54,730 nt of DNA, taken from positions 1 to 54,730 of the forward strand of contig REBP01000048.1 in the NCBI GenBank assembly GCA_007692665.1, given 5' to 3'. Made by a program: the position numbers and the translations under genes. This document shows positions 9,252 through 17,625 of the stretch, piece by piece (the stretch's first letter is position 1; each line of letters begins with the position of its first letter). The DNA comes from Gemmatimonadales bacterium (GTDB lineage: Bacteria > Gemmatimonadota > Gemmatimonadetes > Longimicrobiales > Gaopeijiaceae). The notes beneath the pieces were generated by a model. The model made no database searches, was not told the DNA's origin, and was given only the letters and a program-made list of their open reading frames with translations.

Positions 9252-10454
9252 ATGCCCCGAAGCGCCCCGCCCGCTCCGCCCGCCCCGCCGACCCCCGCCG
9301 AGGTCCGTGCCATCGCGGACACGGCGGACCCCGTTCTCCGCAATCACCGGATCACCCTCGGGTACCACCGCCTCGCCGTGGCGCTTTCGGGGAGGCTGGG
9401 AACCGGGGGGGAAGGCAACTGGTGCGCCTTCGCCGTCTGGGCGTCCCGGCAGGCCGGCAGGACGATTCGGGGCGAGGACCTGCGCCTGGCCGTGCAGCGA
9501 GCTCTGCAGGTCTCTTCCGGGACTCTCCGGGCGCTCGAGGGGGTGGTCGCCGCCGCGCGGCCGCTGGGTTCGAGACGCACGGTGGGCGAACTCCGGCAGG
9601 AGATCGTCCGCGCTCTCGATCTGGATGCCGTGGCGGGAAGAGCCTCCGGAGCCGTGGCGCGTGGCAACCGGATCGTCTTCGAGGAGGTGGGTTCGGCCGT
9701 TGCCGGCTTCCTGGCCGCCGGGGCCTCCGGCGGAAGCGGGGGCGTCTCTTCCGGGATGGACGCCGCAGGCCTGCGGGCCGGACTGGGCCCGCCCCAGGGG
9801 GCCCACTACCTTCGGCACTGTCTTCACCGCTACGACCTGCGGCGCGCGGAAACCGGTGCTGCCCGGCGGGCCGAACTGCTCTTCCTGGGAAACGTGGAGA
9901 TCGGTTACCACGAGCAGATCCGGATCCAGCCCGAGATCGAGGACGCCGTGCACGCGGCGCTCCCGGATCCGGACCAGCTCAGGCAGCGGATCTTCGCCCT
10001 CCTCTTCCCCGGAGGAAACGCGTGGATCCGAGCACGAACACGTTTCTGGGCCCTCGTGGGTCGCCCGTCGCCCCTGGACCTCGCGCTGGAGCGGCTCGTT
10101 GCGGAGGTGAGACGCCCGGTCCGGGAGGCCATCACCCTTCACATGATGCGACTGGAGCTTCCCGGGGGGCTGGATCTCAGGCTGGGCCGGGACCTGACGG
10201 GGGCGTTCCCCGAAACCCTGCGCGAACTCACCCACCCCGATCTTCTCGGCCTCCTCGCCCGCATCGACCCGACGCCGGACAGCCTTTCCAAGACGGCGGT
10301 GAGGGACTGGGCCGACCTGGGCCAGCGGGTCCACTACATCGTGGACCTCTTCCGGTGTCACCAGGAGACCCCCGGCCTCCTGACGCCGCCCTACGCTCCC
10401 GCGGAAGCCGGACGGATCATGGCCGGGCAGAGCCCGGACGACCGCCGCCACTGA
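9252..10454 (+). CDS. uncharacterised 400-aa protein
   Basis: I do not recognise a named family. The 400-aa product is soluble-looking, mostly helical and Arg/Ala-rich, with no signal peptide or clear membrane segment. Segments that look conserved rather than random are WCAFAVWASRQAGRTI, LLFLGNVEIGYHEQIRIQPE (an HE pair in a helix) and VHYIVDLFRCHQ. A Pro/Ala-rich start (APPAPPAPPTPAE) precedes the domain. Codon use is consistent with a real gene. The ATG at 9252 was chosen because the preceding frame is low-complexity; no strong ribosome site precedes it. Its 3' end overlaps the convergent TspO-like gene by 38 bp. Confidence 0.7.
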   Translation: MPRSAPPAPPAPPTPAEVRAIADTADPVLRNHRITLGYHRLAVALSGRLGTGGEGNWCAFAVWASRQAGRTIRGEDLRLAVQRALQVSSGTLRALEGVVAAARPLGSRRTVGELRQEIVRALDLDAVAGRASGAVARGNRIVFEEVGSAVAGFLAAGASGGSGGVSSGMDAAGLRAGLGPPQGAHYLRHCLHRYDLRRAETGAARRAELLFLGNVEIGYHEQIRIQPEIEDAVHAALPDPDQLRQRIFALLFPGGNAWIRARTRFWALVGRPSPLDLALERLVAEVRRPVREAITLHMMRLELPGGLDLRLGRDLTGAFPETLRELTHPDLLGLLARIDPTPDSLSKTAVRDWADLGQRVHYIVDLFRCHQETPGLLTPPYAPAEAGRIMAGQSPDDRRH

Positions 10455-11256
10455 CACGCCCCGCCCCGGTCAGGGCTCCGAACGCGAGGGCCAGCGATGC
10501 CGCTCCGACGACGAGCATCATCGCCACGGCCGTCCACGCGATGGACGGGACGTCGTCCCACCGGTTGAGCGCAATCCCCCCGAACGCCCACACGACGGCC
10601 GCTCCCACGAAGGGGTTCCGGACCCGGGCCAGCGTGAAGATGGCCACGGCTGCGCCCACGAGGACGAGCACGATGGCCCATGTCGCGTCCGGGACCCCGG
10701 CCCCGTCCCATCCCCGGTCCACCAGGAGCGCGGTGATGTTCACCAGCGTCGCCACGAGCACCCATCCGAGGTAGACCCCGAAGGCGGCCTTCGGAAGGAG
10801 CGAGCGCCGGACCGGTTCCTTGCCACCGAGCGTCGGTGCTTCGGAGAGGAGAACGTTGATGCGGAGGAGGACCGCCAGGAGCCCGGCCATGATCAGCACG
10901 GAAAGCACGACCAGCGTGTGGTGCCAGGCCAGCAGCCAGGCCCCGTTCAGAATCGATGAGAGGGCGAAGGGGAGGGCCAGTCTTCGACCCAGCGCCGAGG
11001 AGCCGGGAAGGAACTGGGCCACCGTCCACGCCAGGAGGAGCGCGTAGATGATCCCCCAGATCGAAAAGGTGACTCCCGCCGGGACGAAGAGATTCGGGTA
11101 GAGGTCCGAGAGTTCCCCGGTGGTCCTTCCGCCGAGGGGGAGTCGGTTGGCGAGCCCGTTCACCACCAGTGCCGCCGCCAGCGACCCCGTGGCCAGGATC
11201 CGGCCCATGCCGATCCCCGTCGCATCCCCTCCGGAACCCCCCGTCCTCGATTTCAC
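10417..11256 (-). CDS. TspO/MBR-family tryptophan-rich membrane protein
   Basis: About 279 aa with six or more hydrophobic helices, including LFVPAGVTFSIWGIIYALLLAW, which resembles the TspO/MBR family signature, and VVWAFGGIALNRW. Family members bind porphyrins or act as membrane sensors; the function here is unknown. The GTG at 11256 is preferred because AGGAGGGGG lies just upstream. A downstream ATG at 11208 (MGRILATG) gives 263 aa, begins right at the first helix, and is a valid alternative. It follows the propeller lipoprotein gene on the same strand, 167 bp away, and its last 38 bp overlap the convergent gene. Confidence 0.8.
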   Translation of the reverse strand: MKSRTGGSGGDATGIGMGRILATGSLAAALVVNGLANRLPLGGRTTGELSDLYPNLFVPAGVTFSIWGIIYALLLAWTVAQFLPGSSALGRRLALPFALSSILNGAWLLAWHHTLVVLSVLIMAGLLAVLLRINVLLSEAPTLGGKEPVRRSLLPKAAFGVYLGWVLVATLVNITALLVDRGWDGAGVPDATWAIVLVLVGAAVAIFTLARVRNPFVGAAVVWAFGGIALNRWDDVPSIAWTAVAMMLVVGAASLALAFGALTGAGRVSGGGRPGSARP

Positions 11257-11423
11257 GTCGCTCGCCCCCTCCTGCACCCCGGCGCCGGCCTGGCTGCCCC
11301 GATGGATTTCCGCTGCCCCGTTTTCCCCCGACTCGTCTTCCTCCCTCGAGTCGTCTTCCTCAACTTCGCCGGATTCCCTGTGCGCGGGGAAGACCCCCTC
11401 ACACGGGTGCGGGGGGGGCGGGC

Positions 11424-12821
11424 TCACTTTCTCCTGACGCGGAGGGCGTGGGGATCGGCGAACTCCACCCCCTCGCGCTCGTTCGTGATGCGGACGATGC
11501 CGACGAGCGCCCCGTCGCTTCCGTCGGGCGTGAGCCGGATGATGCCGAGCCCGGGTGTCGAACCGGTGGCGTTGTGGGGGTCCCCCGTAAGCGGCGTGGG
11601 CCCGCGGAGCGCCACGTAGAGAAAGTTGCCGCCGGGGGACACGTCCACGAGGTCGGGAGCGGCATTGTCGGTATGGGCGCCGTTCAGCGCGACGGTGTTC
11701 ACATGGTCGCCGGTAGCCGCCTCGAAGATCTCGGCGACGTCGGCATGGCGATCCATGACCCACACATGGCGGTCCTCCCGGACCGCCGCCATCCCGTGGG
11801 AGTCCCGCTCCCCTGCGGAAGAGAAGACCACCTCGGGGCGGGGCAGGTTCGGATCCCGGTCTGCGCCGTACCCCGACAGGGGGAACCGGTAGACGTCGAA
11901 GCCGTGCAGGGCGAGGTGGGGGTGAGGCTCCCCACCGAGGTTGACCGGTGCGCCACCGGAGTTCAGGTACATCGCCCCTGCGGCCTGCACGCCGCCGCAC
12001 CCGTTCCCCCTCACCGTCTCCCGGTCGTACTCCGCGACGATCCTCATGGGGTTGGCGCGGACATCGACCACGAAGAGCCCGCCCCCGCGCAGGGTCACCC
12101 ATGCGAGGTCCCCGGAGTTGTCCACCACGGGGCAGATCGGGGCGTTGTCCGGCCGAAGAACGGGGTCCTCGCGGAGAGCCCCGGACGGCGTGGTTCCCCG
12201 GGCAAGGTCGAGGGTGGCCCCGGTATTGTGAAGGAAGGATCCTCGATCCCAGTCCGTGTCGAGCCGCTCCAGGAGCTTCCCGTTCTGGTTCGCCACCAGC
12301 ACGTGGCGGCCATCGGGGGTCGGGAAGGCGGCGTGGGCCTGCCGGGAACCTCCTTCTCCCTCGGACATCCGGAAGCAGGCCAGGGGCTCCCTCGCCCCCG
12401 CATCGAAGAGCACCACGTGCCCGGATGCCACGAAGGCGAGCACGGCGTGGCTGCCCTGGGCGTTGAAGAGGAGCATGTGGGGCCGGACGGGGTTGGCGCC
12501 GGTTTCCTCCCGGCAGAGCCGCGCCGTGTCGCCGGAAAGGTCGACCCGTTCCCGGGCCTGCGGGAAGGGACGATCCGCCGCCGTCCCTGTCTCTCCGGAT
12601 GACACGACGGTCTCGGCCATGGACAGGAAGTCGGCGCCGTCGTGGATGTAGAGCGTGCCCCCGAAGCTTCCGTCCGGCGAGGAGTCGGACTGATCCACCA
12701 TCCAGATTTCGTACCCCGGATCGGATCGCTCCCCCGCGTCCGAGGTCGCGCATCCGGCGAGAACCAGGGGCAGGAGGGCGAGGGCGGGGAGGGGGTTCGG
12801 AAAGCGATGTCTCGTCATCAT
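11424..12821 (-). CDS. beta-propeller lipoprotein (YncE/YVTN-like)
   Basis: 465 aa with a lipoprotein signal (PALALLPLVLAGC; lipid-bearing C24), so anchored in a membrane facing the periplasm. The rest has repeated blade-like segments such as GGTLYIHDGADF, PTPDGRHVLVANQNGKLL, LAWVTLRGGGLFVVDV, HVWVMDRHADVAEIF and GGNFLYVALRGPTP, as in quinoprotein or YncE-type propellers. The start has two adjacent ATG codons; CGGAGG lies 4-5 nt upstream. No enzymatic residues are obvious, so a binding or scaffold role is inferred. The TspO-like gene lies 167 bp downstream on the same strand. Confidence 0.8.
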   Translation of the reverse strand: MMTRHRFPNPLPALALLPLVLAGCATSDAGERSDPGYEIWMVDQSDSSPDGSFGGTLYIHDGADFLSMAETVVSSGETGTAADRPFPQARERVDLSGDTARLCREETGANPVRPHMLLFNAQGSHAVLAFVASGHVVLFDAGAREPLACFRMSEGEGGSRQAHAAFPTPDGRHVLVANQNGKLLERLDTDWDRGSFLHNTGATLDLARGTTPSGALREDPVLRPDNAPICPVVDNSGDLAWVTLRGGGLFVVDVRANPMRIVAEYDRETVRGNGCGGVQAAGAMYLNSGGAPVNLGGEPHPHLALHGFDVYRFPLSGYGADRDPNLPRPEVVFSSAGERDSHGMAAVREDRHVWVMDRHADVAEIFEAATGDHVNTVALNGAHTDNAAPDLVDVSPGGNFLYVALRGPTPLTGDPHNATGSTPGLGIIRLTPDGSDGALVGIVRITNEREGVEFADPHALRVRRK

Positions 12822-12911
12822 GGGGCCTCCGGTCGAAGGGGGAGCGCGGCATTACAGCATGAAGCGTGTCCTCCATCCCCGCCAGAGTCCTGTTCGCCGA
12901 GCTCCATCTAC

Positions 12912-12940
12912 TTGCTGGCATTCAGCTTCCCCGATACCAT
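12912..12940 (+). promoter_or_regulatory. putative sigma-70-like promoter for the patatin-like gene
   Basis: TTGCTG (12912-12917), 17 bp, TACCAT (12935-12940). The expected transcript start is near 12947, giving a leader of about 60 nt before the ATG at 13010. Confidence 0.45.
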
Positions 12941-13009
12941 GCCTGCGACGACATCCCTCCCCGTGTGCATGGGAGACCCCACCGGCGTTCGAGAGGAAGA
13001 GGACAGGCC

Positions 13010-16000
13010 ATGGCACGCTCCGACACCTCCGCCGACCTCGGCGCCGCCTCCGAAGCCGATCTTCTGGACGCGGAGCGCGAATGGCGGTCGGCGGATCCGA
13101 ATCCGGACGGAACCGGAGGAAAGGCCCCGCCCGCCACCGAATCCTTCGGGATCGCGCTCTCCGGAGGGGGTATCCGGAGCGCGACATTCAACCTGGGGCT
13201 CCTCCAGCAGCTGGCGCGCTTCGGGCTGCTGGAGCGTGCCGACTACCTCTCCACGGTGTCCGGGGGCGGGTACATCGGTGGGTTCTGGACGGCCTGGCGC
13301 AGCCGGGAGGGGGCCCTCCCCGGCGCGGTCTTTCCCCGGGCACCGGCGGGGGGGCGCGAGCCCGCGGAGATCCGGCACCTCCGGCGGTTCAGCAACTTCC
13401 TCTCCCCGAGACTGGGACTCTTCAGCCGGGACTCGGGGAGGCTCGCCGCCTCCCTGGTCACGGCCACGCTTCCGGCGCTGGCGGCGGCCCTGGTGGCGGT
13501 GGTCCTGGTGCTGGCGGCGTTCCTTGCCCTCGCCTGGTACGCGGCGGGCCCCGGCGGGGATGCTGCCGGCTGGGTCCGCCCCCTGGCGATCGTTCTCCCC
13601 GCCACCCTGCTGGTGCTGGGGATGGAACTCACCTGGCGCCGGTTCGACGGGGCGGGCTCGGCGGCCTCCCGAGGCGGGCGGGCTTCCTCTCCGGCCCCCT
13701 GGTTCTCGGCGGGCTGGGTCTGGAGGGTGGTCGCGGTGGTCTCCGCCCTGGGGGCCTGGGTGCTGGCCACCGTCCTGCCGCGGGGTGTGACACCCTGGGG
13801 TCCGGGCGACCTGGTCCCGTTCCAGTCCTTCGCGCCCTCGCTGCCGACCTTCGGGGCGCTCCTCTGGCCGGCGGGTGTCGTGGTGGCCGTCGTGGTGGGG
13901 CTGGTTGCCCTCCGGGTCCTCGTCTCCACCCGCCTCCGCCGTCTGCAGGGCCCGGCGGTGGACCGGTTCATCGGCCAGCTTCTCTTCGTTCCCGTCCTCT
14001 GGCTGGGACTCGTCCTGCTCTGGGCGGCGGGGGGCATCCTGGTCCACGCCACACCGCAACTCGCCCAGGGTGGAGCCGCCGCGATCACCGGCGTGGCCGC
14101 TGCGGCGTTCGCATGGGCCCGGCGACTCTTCGGGCGCCAGCCCAGCCGTTCGGCTGGATCGCCCTGGACCGCGATCCTGGCCCCCCTTCTCCCCCGGATC
14201 CTGGCGTGGGTGGCGGTGGCGGGGATGATCATCGTCACGAGCGCCTTCCTCCTGCAGGCTGCCGGGGGCGGCGTTCTCTACTCGGTGGTGGCGGGGGCCG
14301 CCATTCTCCTCGTCGTCTTCCTCGCCCTCCTGCACCCCGAACAGGTCGGTTTTCACACCTTCTACCGCGGTCGAATCCGCCGGGCCTTTCTCGGCGCCTC
14401 GAATCCGGTGGAGGCAATGGCCTCCCGCAGCGCCGCCGCCGGGGGCGGGGAGCGAAGGGAGGAGGCGGAGGAGGATCCGGCCTCTCCAACCGACGAGCAG
14501 GCCGACGATGACATTCGCCTGAATCGCCTCCGGCCCGGCCGCCCGGTGCACCTCGTTTGCTGCGCCGCAAATGACGTCGCCTCGAGCGACCCCCTTCGCA
14601 CGCTGCACAGGGGGGCAGTGAGCGCAGTGCTCTCGCCGGTGGGCTACAGCGTAGGGGACGAGCACAGGCTGTGGAGGGGTGATGCCCCCTTCCTCGGCAC
14701 GGCCCTCACCGCGTCCGCCGCAGCCTTCAACCCCCTCATGGGTGCGCGCTCCACGGCGCTTGGGCCCGCCGCCTCCTTCCTCATGGCAGCGCTGGGCCTC
14801 CGGCTTGGCGTCTGGCTCCGGCGCCCGTCGCGCTGGCTCGACCGGCAGCCCAGGAGCTGGCTGGGCCATCTCTTCTACCGGGAACTCATGGGTCGGGGGC
14901 CGGTGGACTCGAGCTGGATCCACCTCTCCGACGGCGGCCATTTCGAGAACCTCGCGGCCTACGAACTCATCCGCCGCCGGTGTCGCCACGTCATCATCTC
15001 CGATGCCGGCATGGATCCGGACCTGGCGTTCGACGACTTCGGGAACCTGGTGCGGAAGGTCCGGCAGGATTTCCGGGTCGAAATCCGCATCGACCTCTCC
15101 CCCCTGGGCCGGGATGCGGAGGGGCGCGCACGCCAGCCCATGGTGGCCGGCGACATCGTCTACCCCGACGGCGACGTGGGAACGCTTCTCTACTTCAAGC
15201 CCTCCCTCACCGGGAACGAACCTGCCGACATTGCCCAGTACGCCGGCCGGAACAGCAGATTTCCCCATGAGGCCACAGGAGACCAGTTCTACGACGACGC
15301 GCAGTGGGAAGCCTACCGGAGGCTCGGCGAGCACGCTGCGGCGGAGGCGCTTGCCCGTCTCGGGACCGACCTCTCGCTCCTGACCGGGAAGGTCGACACG
15401 GCCAGGATCTTCTCCCGGGCCCGGCGAGCCTGGATGCCACCGCCCGAGGGGTTCGTCGACGGGTTTGCCGAGGTGAAGCGGGGTGCGGAGAGGCTCATGG
15501 AGGGAGTCTGCGGCGGGAACTGCCCGACGCTCCTGGCCGAACTTCGCCCCGAGCTGCCCGAGCTCGCGGCGGCCTTTGCAAGCCCCGGCCTCCGCCCGTC
15601 CCGCCCGGCGTCCGAAAGCGTCACCCCGGAGGATCTGCCGGACGAGAAGGAACTCGCGGCAACCTTCCGCCTCGTCACCGATGCCCTCCTCTGGATGGAG
15701 GACGCCTTCCACCGGCTCGATCTCGAACGCAGCTATCATCATCCCCTGGCCCTGGGGCTGACCAACACGATGGCGGGGTGGCTCAGGTCCCCACTCCTCC
15801 GGATGTGGTGGCCGCTCCTCCGTCCGCTTCACACCGATTCGTTTGCCCGCTTCCTCGAGGGTGTCCACGGTCTGGAGGCCCCGGGGGGCGGACTCGACGC
15901 ACTCCGCATCGATCCGGCGCTGGACAGGGAGACCGGCGGGGGCGTGGTCCGGCTGGCCTCGGCATTCGCGGCTCCGTCGAGCCGGCCGGGCTCGCTGCAT

Positions 16001-16366
16001 GTGGGGGCGTGGGTCGAACTCGTGCATCCGGCGGGACCCCGGGTCCCCGTCCAGGTGGCGGTCCTCGATGCCGACGAGGCGTCGGACGGGGCCTGGATCT
16101 GGGATGCCAGGGGGTTTCACGTGCCGCCCGGCCTCTGGGGAACGGGAATCGGGACCCGCTTCCTCCATCTCGTCGTGGACCATGTCGGCAGCCTGGAGAT
16201 GGAGTCGCGTGTCGAACTTCCCGTTCCCGGGGACACCGACGCATCCCGGAAGGCCTTCGCAGACCTCGTGCAGCTCTACCGGGGACTGGAGTTCTCGATG
16301 GATCCGACGATCGAGGGGGTGCGGCCCCTGATGCGACGCCCCGCCCGGCCCGCCGAACCCGGGTGA
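13010..16366 (+). CDS. large patatin-like phospholipase with membrane insert
   Basis: 1118 aa. The patatin fold starts near residue 46 with the oxyanion loop SGGGIRSATF (51-60) and the serine segment YLSTVSGGGYIGG, where S84 is the likely nucleophile. The first Gly of the usual GxSxG is Thr here. The partner Asp lies in HLSDGGHFENLAAYE (D641). Between them, about residues 145-440, are roughly eight hydrophobic helices, so the catalytic halves flank a membrane region. The remaining 400 residues show no known domain. Likely an inner-membrane acyl hydrolase acting on lipids. The ATG at 13010 was chosen for GAGGAAGAGGA just upstream; the frame is open further upstream. Confidence 0.85.
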   Translation: MARSDTSADLGAASEADLLDAEREWRSADPNPDGTGGKAPPATESFGIALSGGGIRSATFNLGLLQQLARFGLLERADYLSTVSGGGYIGGFWTAWRSREGALPGAVFPRAPAGGREPAEIRHLRRFSNFLSPRLGLFSRDSGRLAASLVTATLPALAAALVAVVLVLAAFLALAWYAAGPGGDAAGWVRPLAIVLPATLLVLGMELTWRRFDGAGSAASRGGRASSPAPWFSAGWVWRVVAVVSALGAWVLATVLPRGVTPWGPGDLVPFQSFAPSLPTFGALLWPAGVVVAVVVGLVALRVLVSTRLRRLQGPAVDRFIGQLLFVPVLWLGLVLLWAAGGILVHATPQLAQGGAAAITGVAAAAFAWARRLFGRQPSRSAGSPWTAILAPLLPRILAWVAVAGMIIVTSAFLLQAAGGGVLYSVVAGAAILLVVFLALLHPEQVGFHTFYRGRIRRAFLGASNPVEAMASRSAAAGGGERREEAEEDPASPTDEQADDDIRLNRLRPGRPVHLVCCAANDVASSDPLRTLHRGAVSAVLSPVGYSVGDEHRLWRGDAPFLGTALTASAAAFNPLMGARSTALGPAASFLMAALGLRLGVWLRRPSRWLDRQPRSWLGHLFYRELMGRGPVDSSWIHLSDGGHFENLAAYELIRRRCRHVIISDAGMDPDLAFDDFGNLVRKVRQDFRVEIRIDLSPLGRDAEGRARQPMVAGDIVYPDGDVGTLLYFKPSLTGNEPADIAQYAGRNSRFPHEATGDQFYDDAQWEAYRRLGEHAAAEALARLGTDLSLLTGKVDTARIFSRARRAWMPPPEGFVDGFAEVKRGAERLMEGVCGGNCPTLLAELRPELPELAAAFASPGLRPSRPASESVTPEDLPDEKELAATFRLVTDALLWMEDAFHRLDLERSYHHPLALGLTNTMAGWLRSPLLRMWWPLLRPLHTDSFARFLEGVHGLEAPGGGLDALRIDPALDRETGGGVVRLASAFAAPSSRPGSLHVGAWVELVHPAGPRVPVQVAVLDADEASDGAWIWDARGFHVPPGLWGTGIGTRFLHLVVDHVGSLEMESRVELPVPGDTDASRKAFADLVQLYRGLEFSMDPTIEGVRPLMRRPARPAEPG

Positions 16367-16374
16367 CTCCACCG

Positions 16375-16390
16375 CCGGCCGGGAGGCCGG
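16375..16390. terminator. GC-rich hairpin between convergent genes
   Basis: CCGGCC (16375-16380), four-base loop, GGCCGG (16385-16390), directly after the patatin-like stop and before the convergent ridA gene. No T-run, so termination is only inferred from position. Confidence 0.35.
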
Positions 16391-16457
16391 GCGTGATACC
16401 GCCGTTAGGCCGCCGTGATGCCGCCGCCGGCGATGCGCGGGCCGGCGCGGGTGGGGG

Positions 16458-16958
16458 TCAGTGCGGCGCCCAGGCCTCGGCCTCGATTTCCACCAGCATG
16501 TCGGGCGAGATGAGGGCCCGCACCTCCACCAGGGTCGTGACCGGCGGATTCGCCCCGAAGGCTGCGCCGTGGGCCCGGCCGATCTCCTCCCACCGCGAGA
16601 TGTCGGTCACGTAGACCCGAGTGCGAACGACCTGCGACAGGTTGCCGCCGAGCTCCCGGAGGGCGTGCTCGATGATCTCGATGCACCGCCGGGTCTGGCC
16701 ATGGGCGTCCCCCGGGGCGAACGTGGACCCATCTTCGTTCACCGGCGCCGTTCCCGAGACCAGCATGTGCGGGCCGAACCGAAGTGCCCTCGAGTACCCG
16801 ACGGAGGCCGCCCACGGTGCCGTGGTGGGGATCCTCCGAACGCCGGGGGTGTCCAATGCAGGATCCGGAGGATGGGCCGCAGGAGGATCGGCCGCAGAGG
16901 GATGGGCCGCAGGATGGTCGGAGGTATCATCGCCGGAAGAAGTGTTCCCCGTTTCCAT
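16458..16958 (-). CDS. RidA-family (YjgF/YER057c) protein with low-complexity N-terminus
   Basis: The family hydrolyses reactive enamine/imine intermediates formed by PLP enzymes. The last 125 residues carry the domain: YSRALRFGPHMLVSGTAPVN, RCIEIIEHALRELGG, VVRTRVYVTDI, NPPVTTLVEVRAL and MLVEIEAEA, with the conserved Arg in VVRTRVYV. The first 40 residues are rich in Ala, His, Pro and Asp, encoded partly by a 15-bp tandem repeat. The ATG at 16958 gives 166 aa; an ATG at 17030 would overlap the divergent gene's start, so the shorter form is preferred. It is divergent from the small outer-membrane-like gene with 37 bp between starts. Confidence 0.85.
   Translation of the reverse strand: METGNTSSGDDTSDHPAAHPSAADPPAAHPPDPALDTPGVRRIPTTAPWAASVGYSRALRFGPHMLVSGTAPVNEDGSTFAPGDAHGQTRRCIEIIEHALRELGGNLSQVVRTRVYVTDISRWEEIGRAHGAAFGANPPVTTLVEVRALISPDMLVEIEAEAWAPH
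16870..16912 (-). repeat. 15-bp tandem repeat, three copies, in the ridA N-terminus
   Basis: GGATGGGCCGCAG or GGATCGGCCGCAG (+ strand) occurs at 16870, 16885 and 16900, exactly 15 bp apart. It encodes AAHP/AADP units ahead of the RidA domain, in frame. Confidence 0.8.
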
Positions 16959-16995
16959 GATCGATTCCAAGTGTGCAGGAGGTGACGAGGTGAGG

Positions 16996-17598
16996 ATGAA
17001 GCTCGGAGTGGGCCTGGCTGCGGTCGTCATGTTGTTCGTGTTTTCGGCCCCGGCGCAAGGACAGGTTGCGTGGGAGTCCCCGATCCTGGTATCTCCCTCG
17101 ACCCCGGCGGGGTGGGGGGTCTACCTCGTGGATCCGCATCCCGGAAGCGGGATCGGGGTGCTGAGCACCTTCCGCGGGTCCGACGGTCCCGGCGTGGGGT
17201 ACCGGGTCGGACTGGGCGAGGACAGGTCCGGATCTCTCGCCGTCTCCGGCGGCGTGGACATCTCCGGCATGTTCCTCCGGCAGTCTCCGGACTTTCCGCT
17301 GGACGTGATCTGGGTGTCGGGGCTGGGCGTTTCCATCGGGGACCGTGCCCTCATCTCCGCTCCGTTCGGTGTCTCCCTTGGACGGGCTCTCGAAACCGAC
17401 GGCGTCTGGTTCAATCCGTACGTGGCGCCGCGGGTGGTCCTCGACGCCTCCTTCGGAAGCGGAAGCGACCTCCAGCTCGGCGTGGCCGTGGACCTCGGCA
17501 TCGATGTGTCGTTCGAACCGGGGTGGGCCATTCGTTTCGGCGGGACGCTGGGCGACCGGAGTGCCCTGGCCATCGGAATGTCGTTCCGGGTCTTCTGA
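16996..17598 (+). CDS. small secreted, probably outer-membrane beta-barrel protein
   Basis: 200 aa. Signal peptide KLGVGLAAVVMLFVFSAPAQGQ, cut near residue 21. The mature part alternates Gly/Ser-rich turns with beta-type strands (VGYRVGLGE, SLAVSGGVDIS, PYVAPRVVLDASFGS, LQLGVAVDLGIDVSF, LAIGMSFRVF) and ends in Phe, as outer-membrane barrels do. No named family is recognised. The ATG at 16996 follows AGGAGGTGA about 10 nt upstream, a strong ribosome site. It is divergent from ridA and convergent with the rlmI gene 27 bp downstream. Confidence 0.7.
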   Translation: MKLGVGLAAVVMLFVFSAPAQGQVAWESPILVSPSTPAGWGVYLVDPHPGSGIGVLSTFRGSDGPGVGYRVGLGEDRSGSLAVSGGVDISGMFLRQSPDFPLDVIWVSGLGVSIGDRALISAPFGVSLGRALETDGVWFNPYVAPRVVLDASFGSGSDLQLGVAVDLGIDVSFEPGWAIRFGGTLGDRSALAIGMSFRVF

Positions 17599-17625
17599 CC
17601 CGGGCGGCAGACTCCGACCCCGACC

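Noticed and set aside
16959-17030. Extended ridA start at 17030
   Set aside because: Would overlap the start of the divergent gene, which has a strong ribosome site and signal peptide; the extra residues have no family support.
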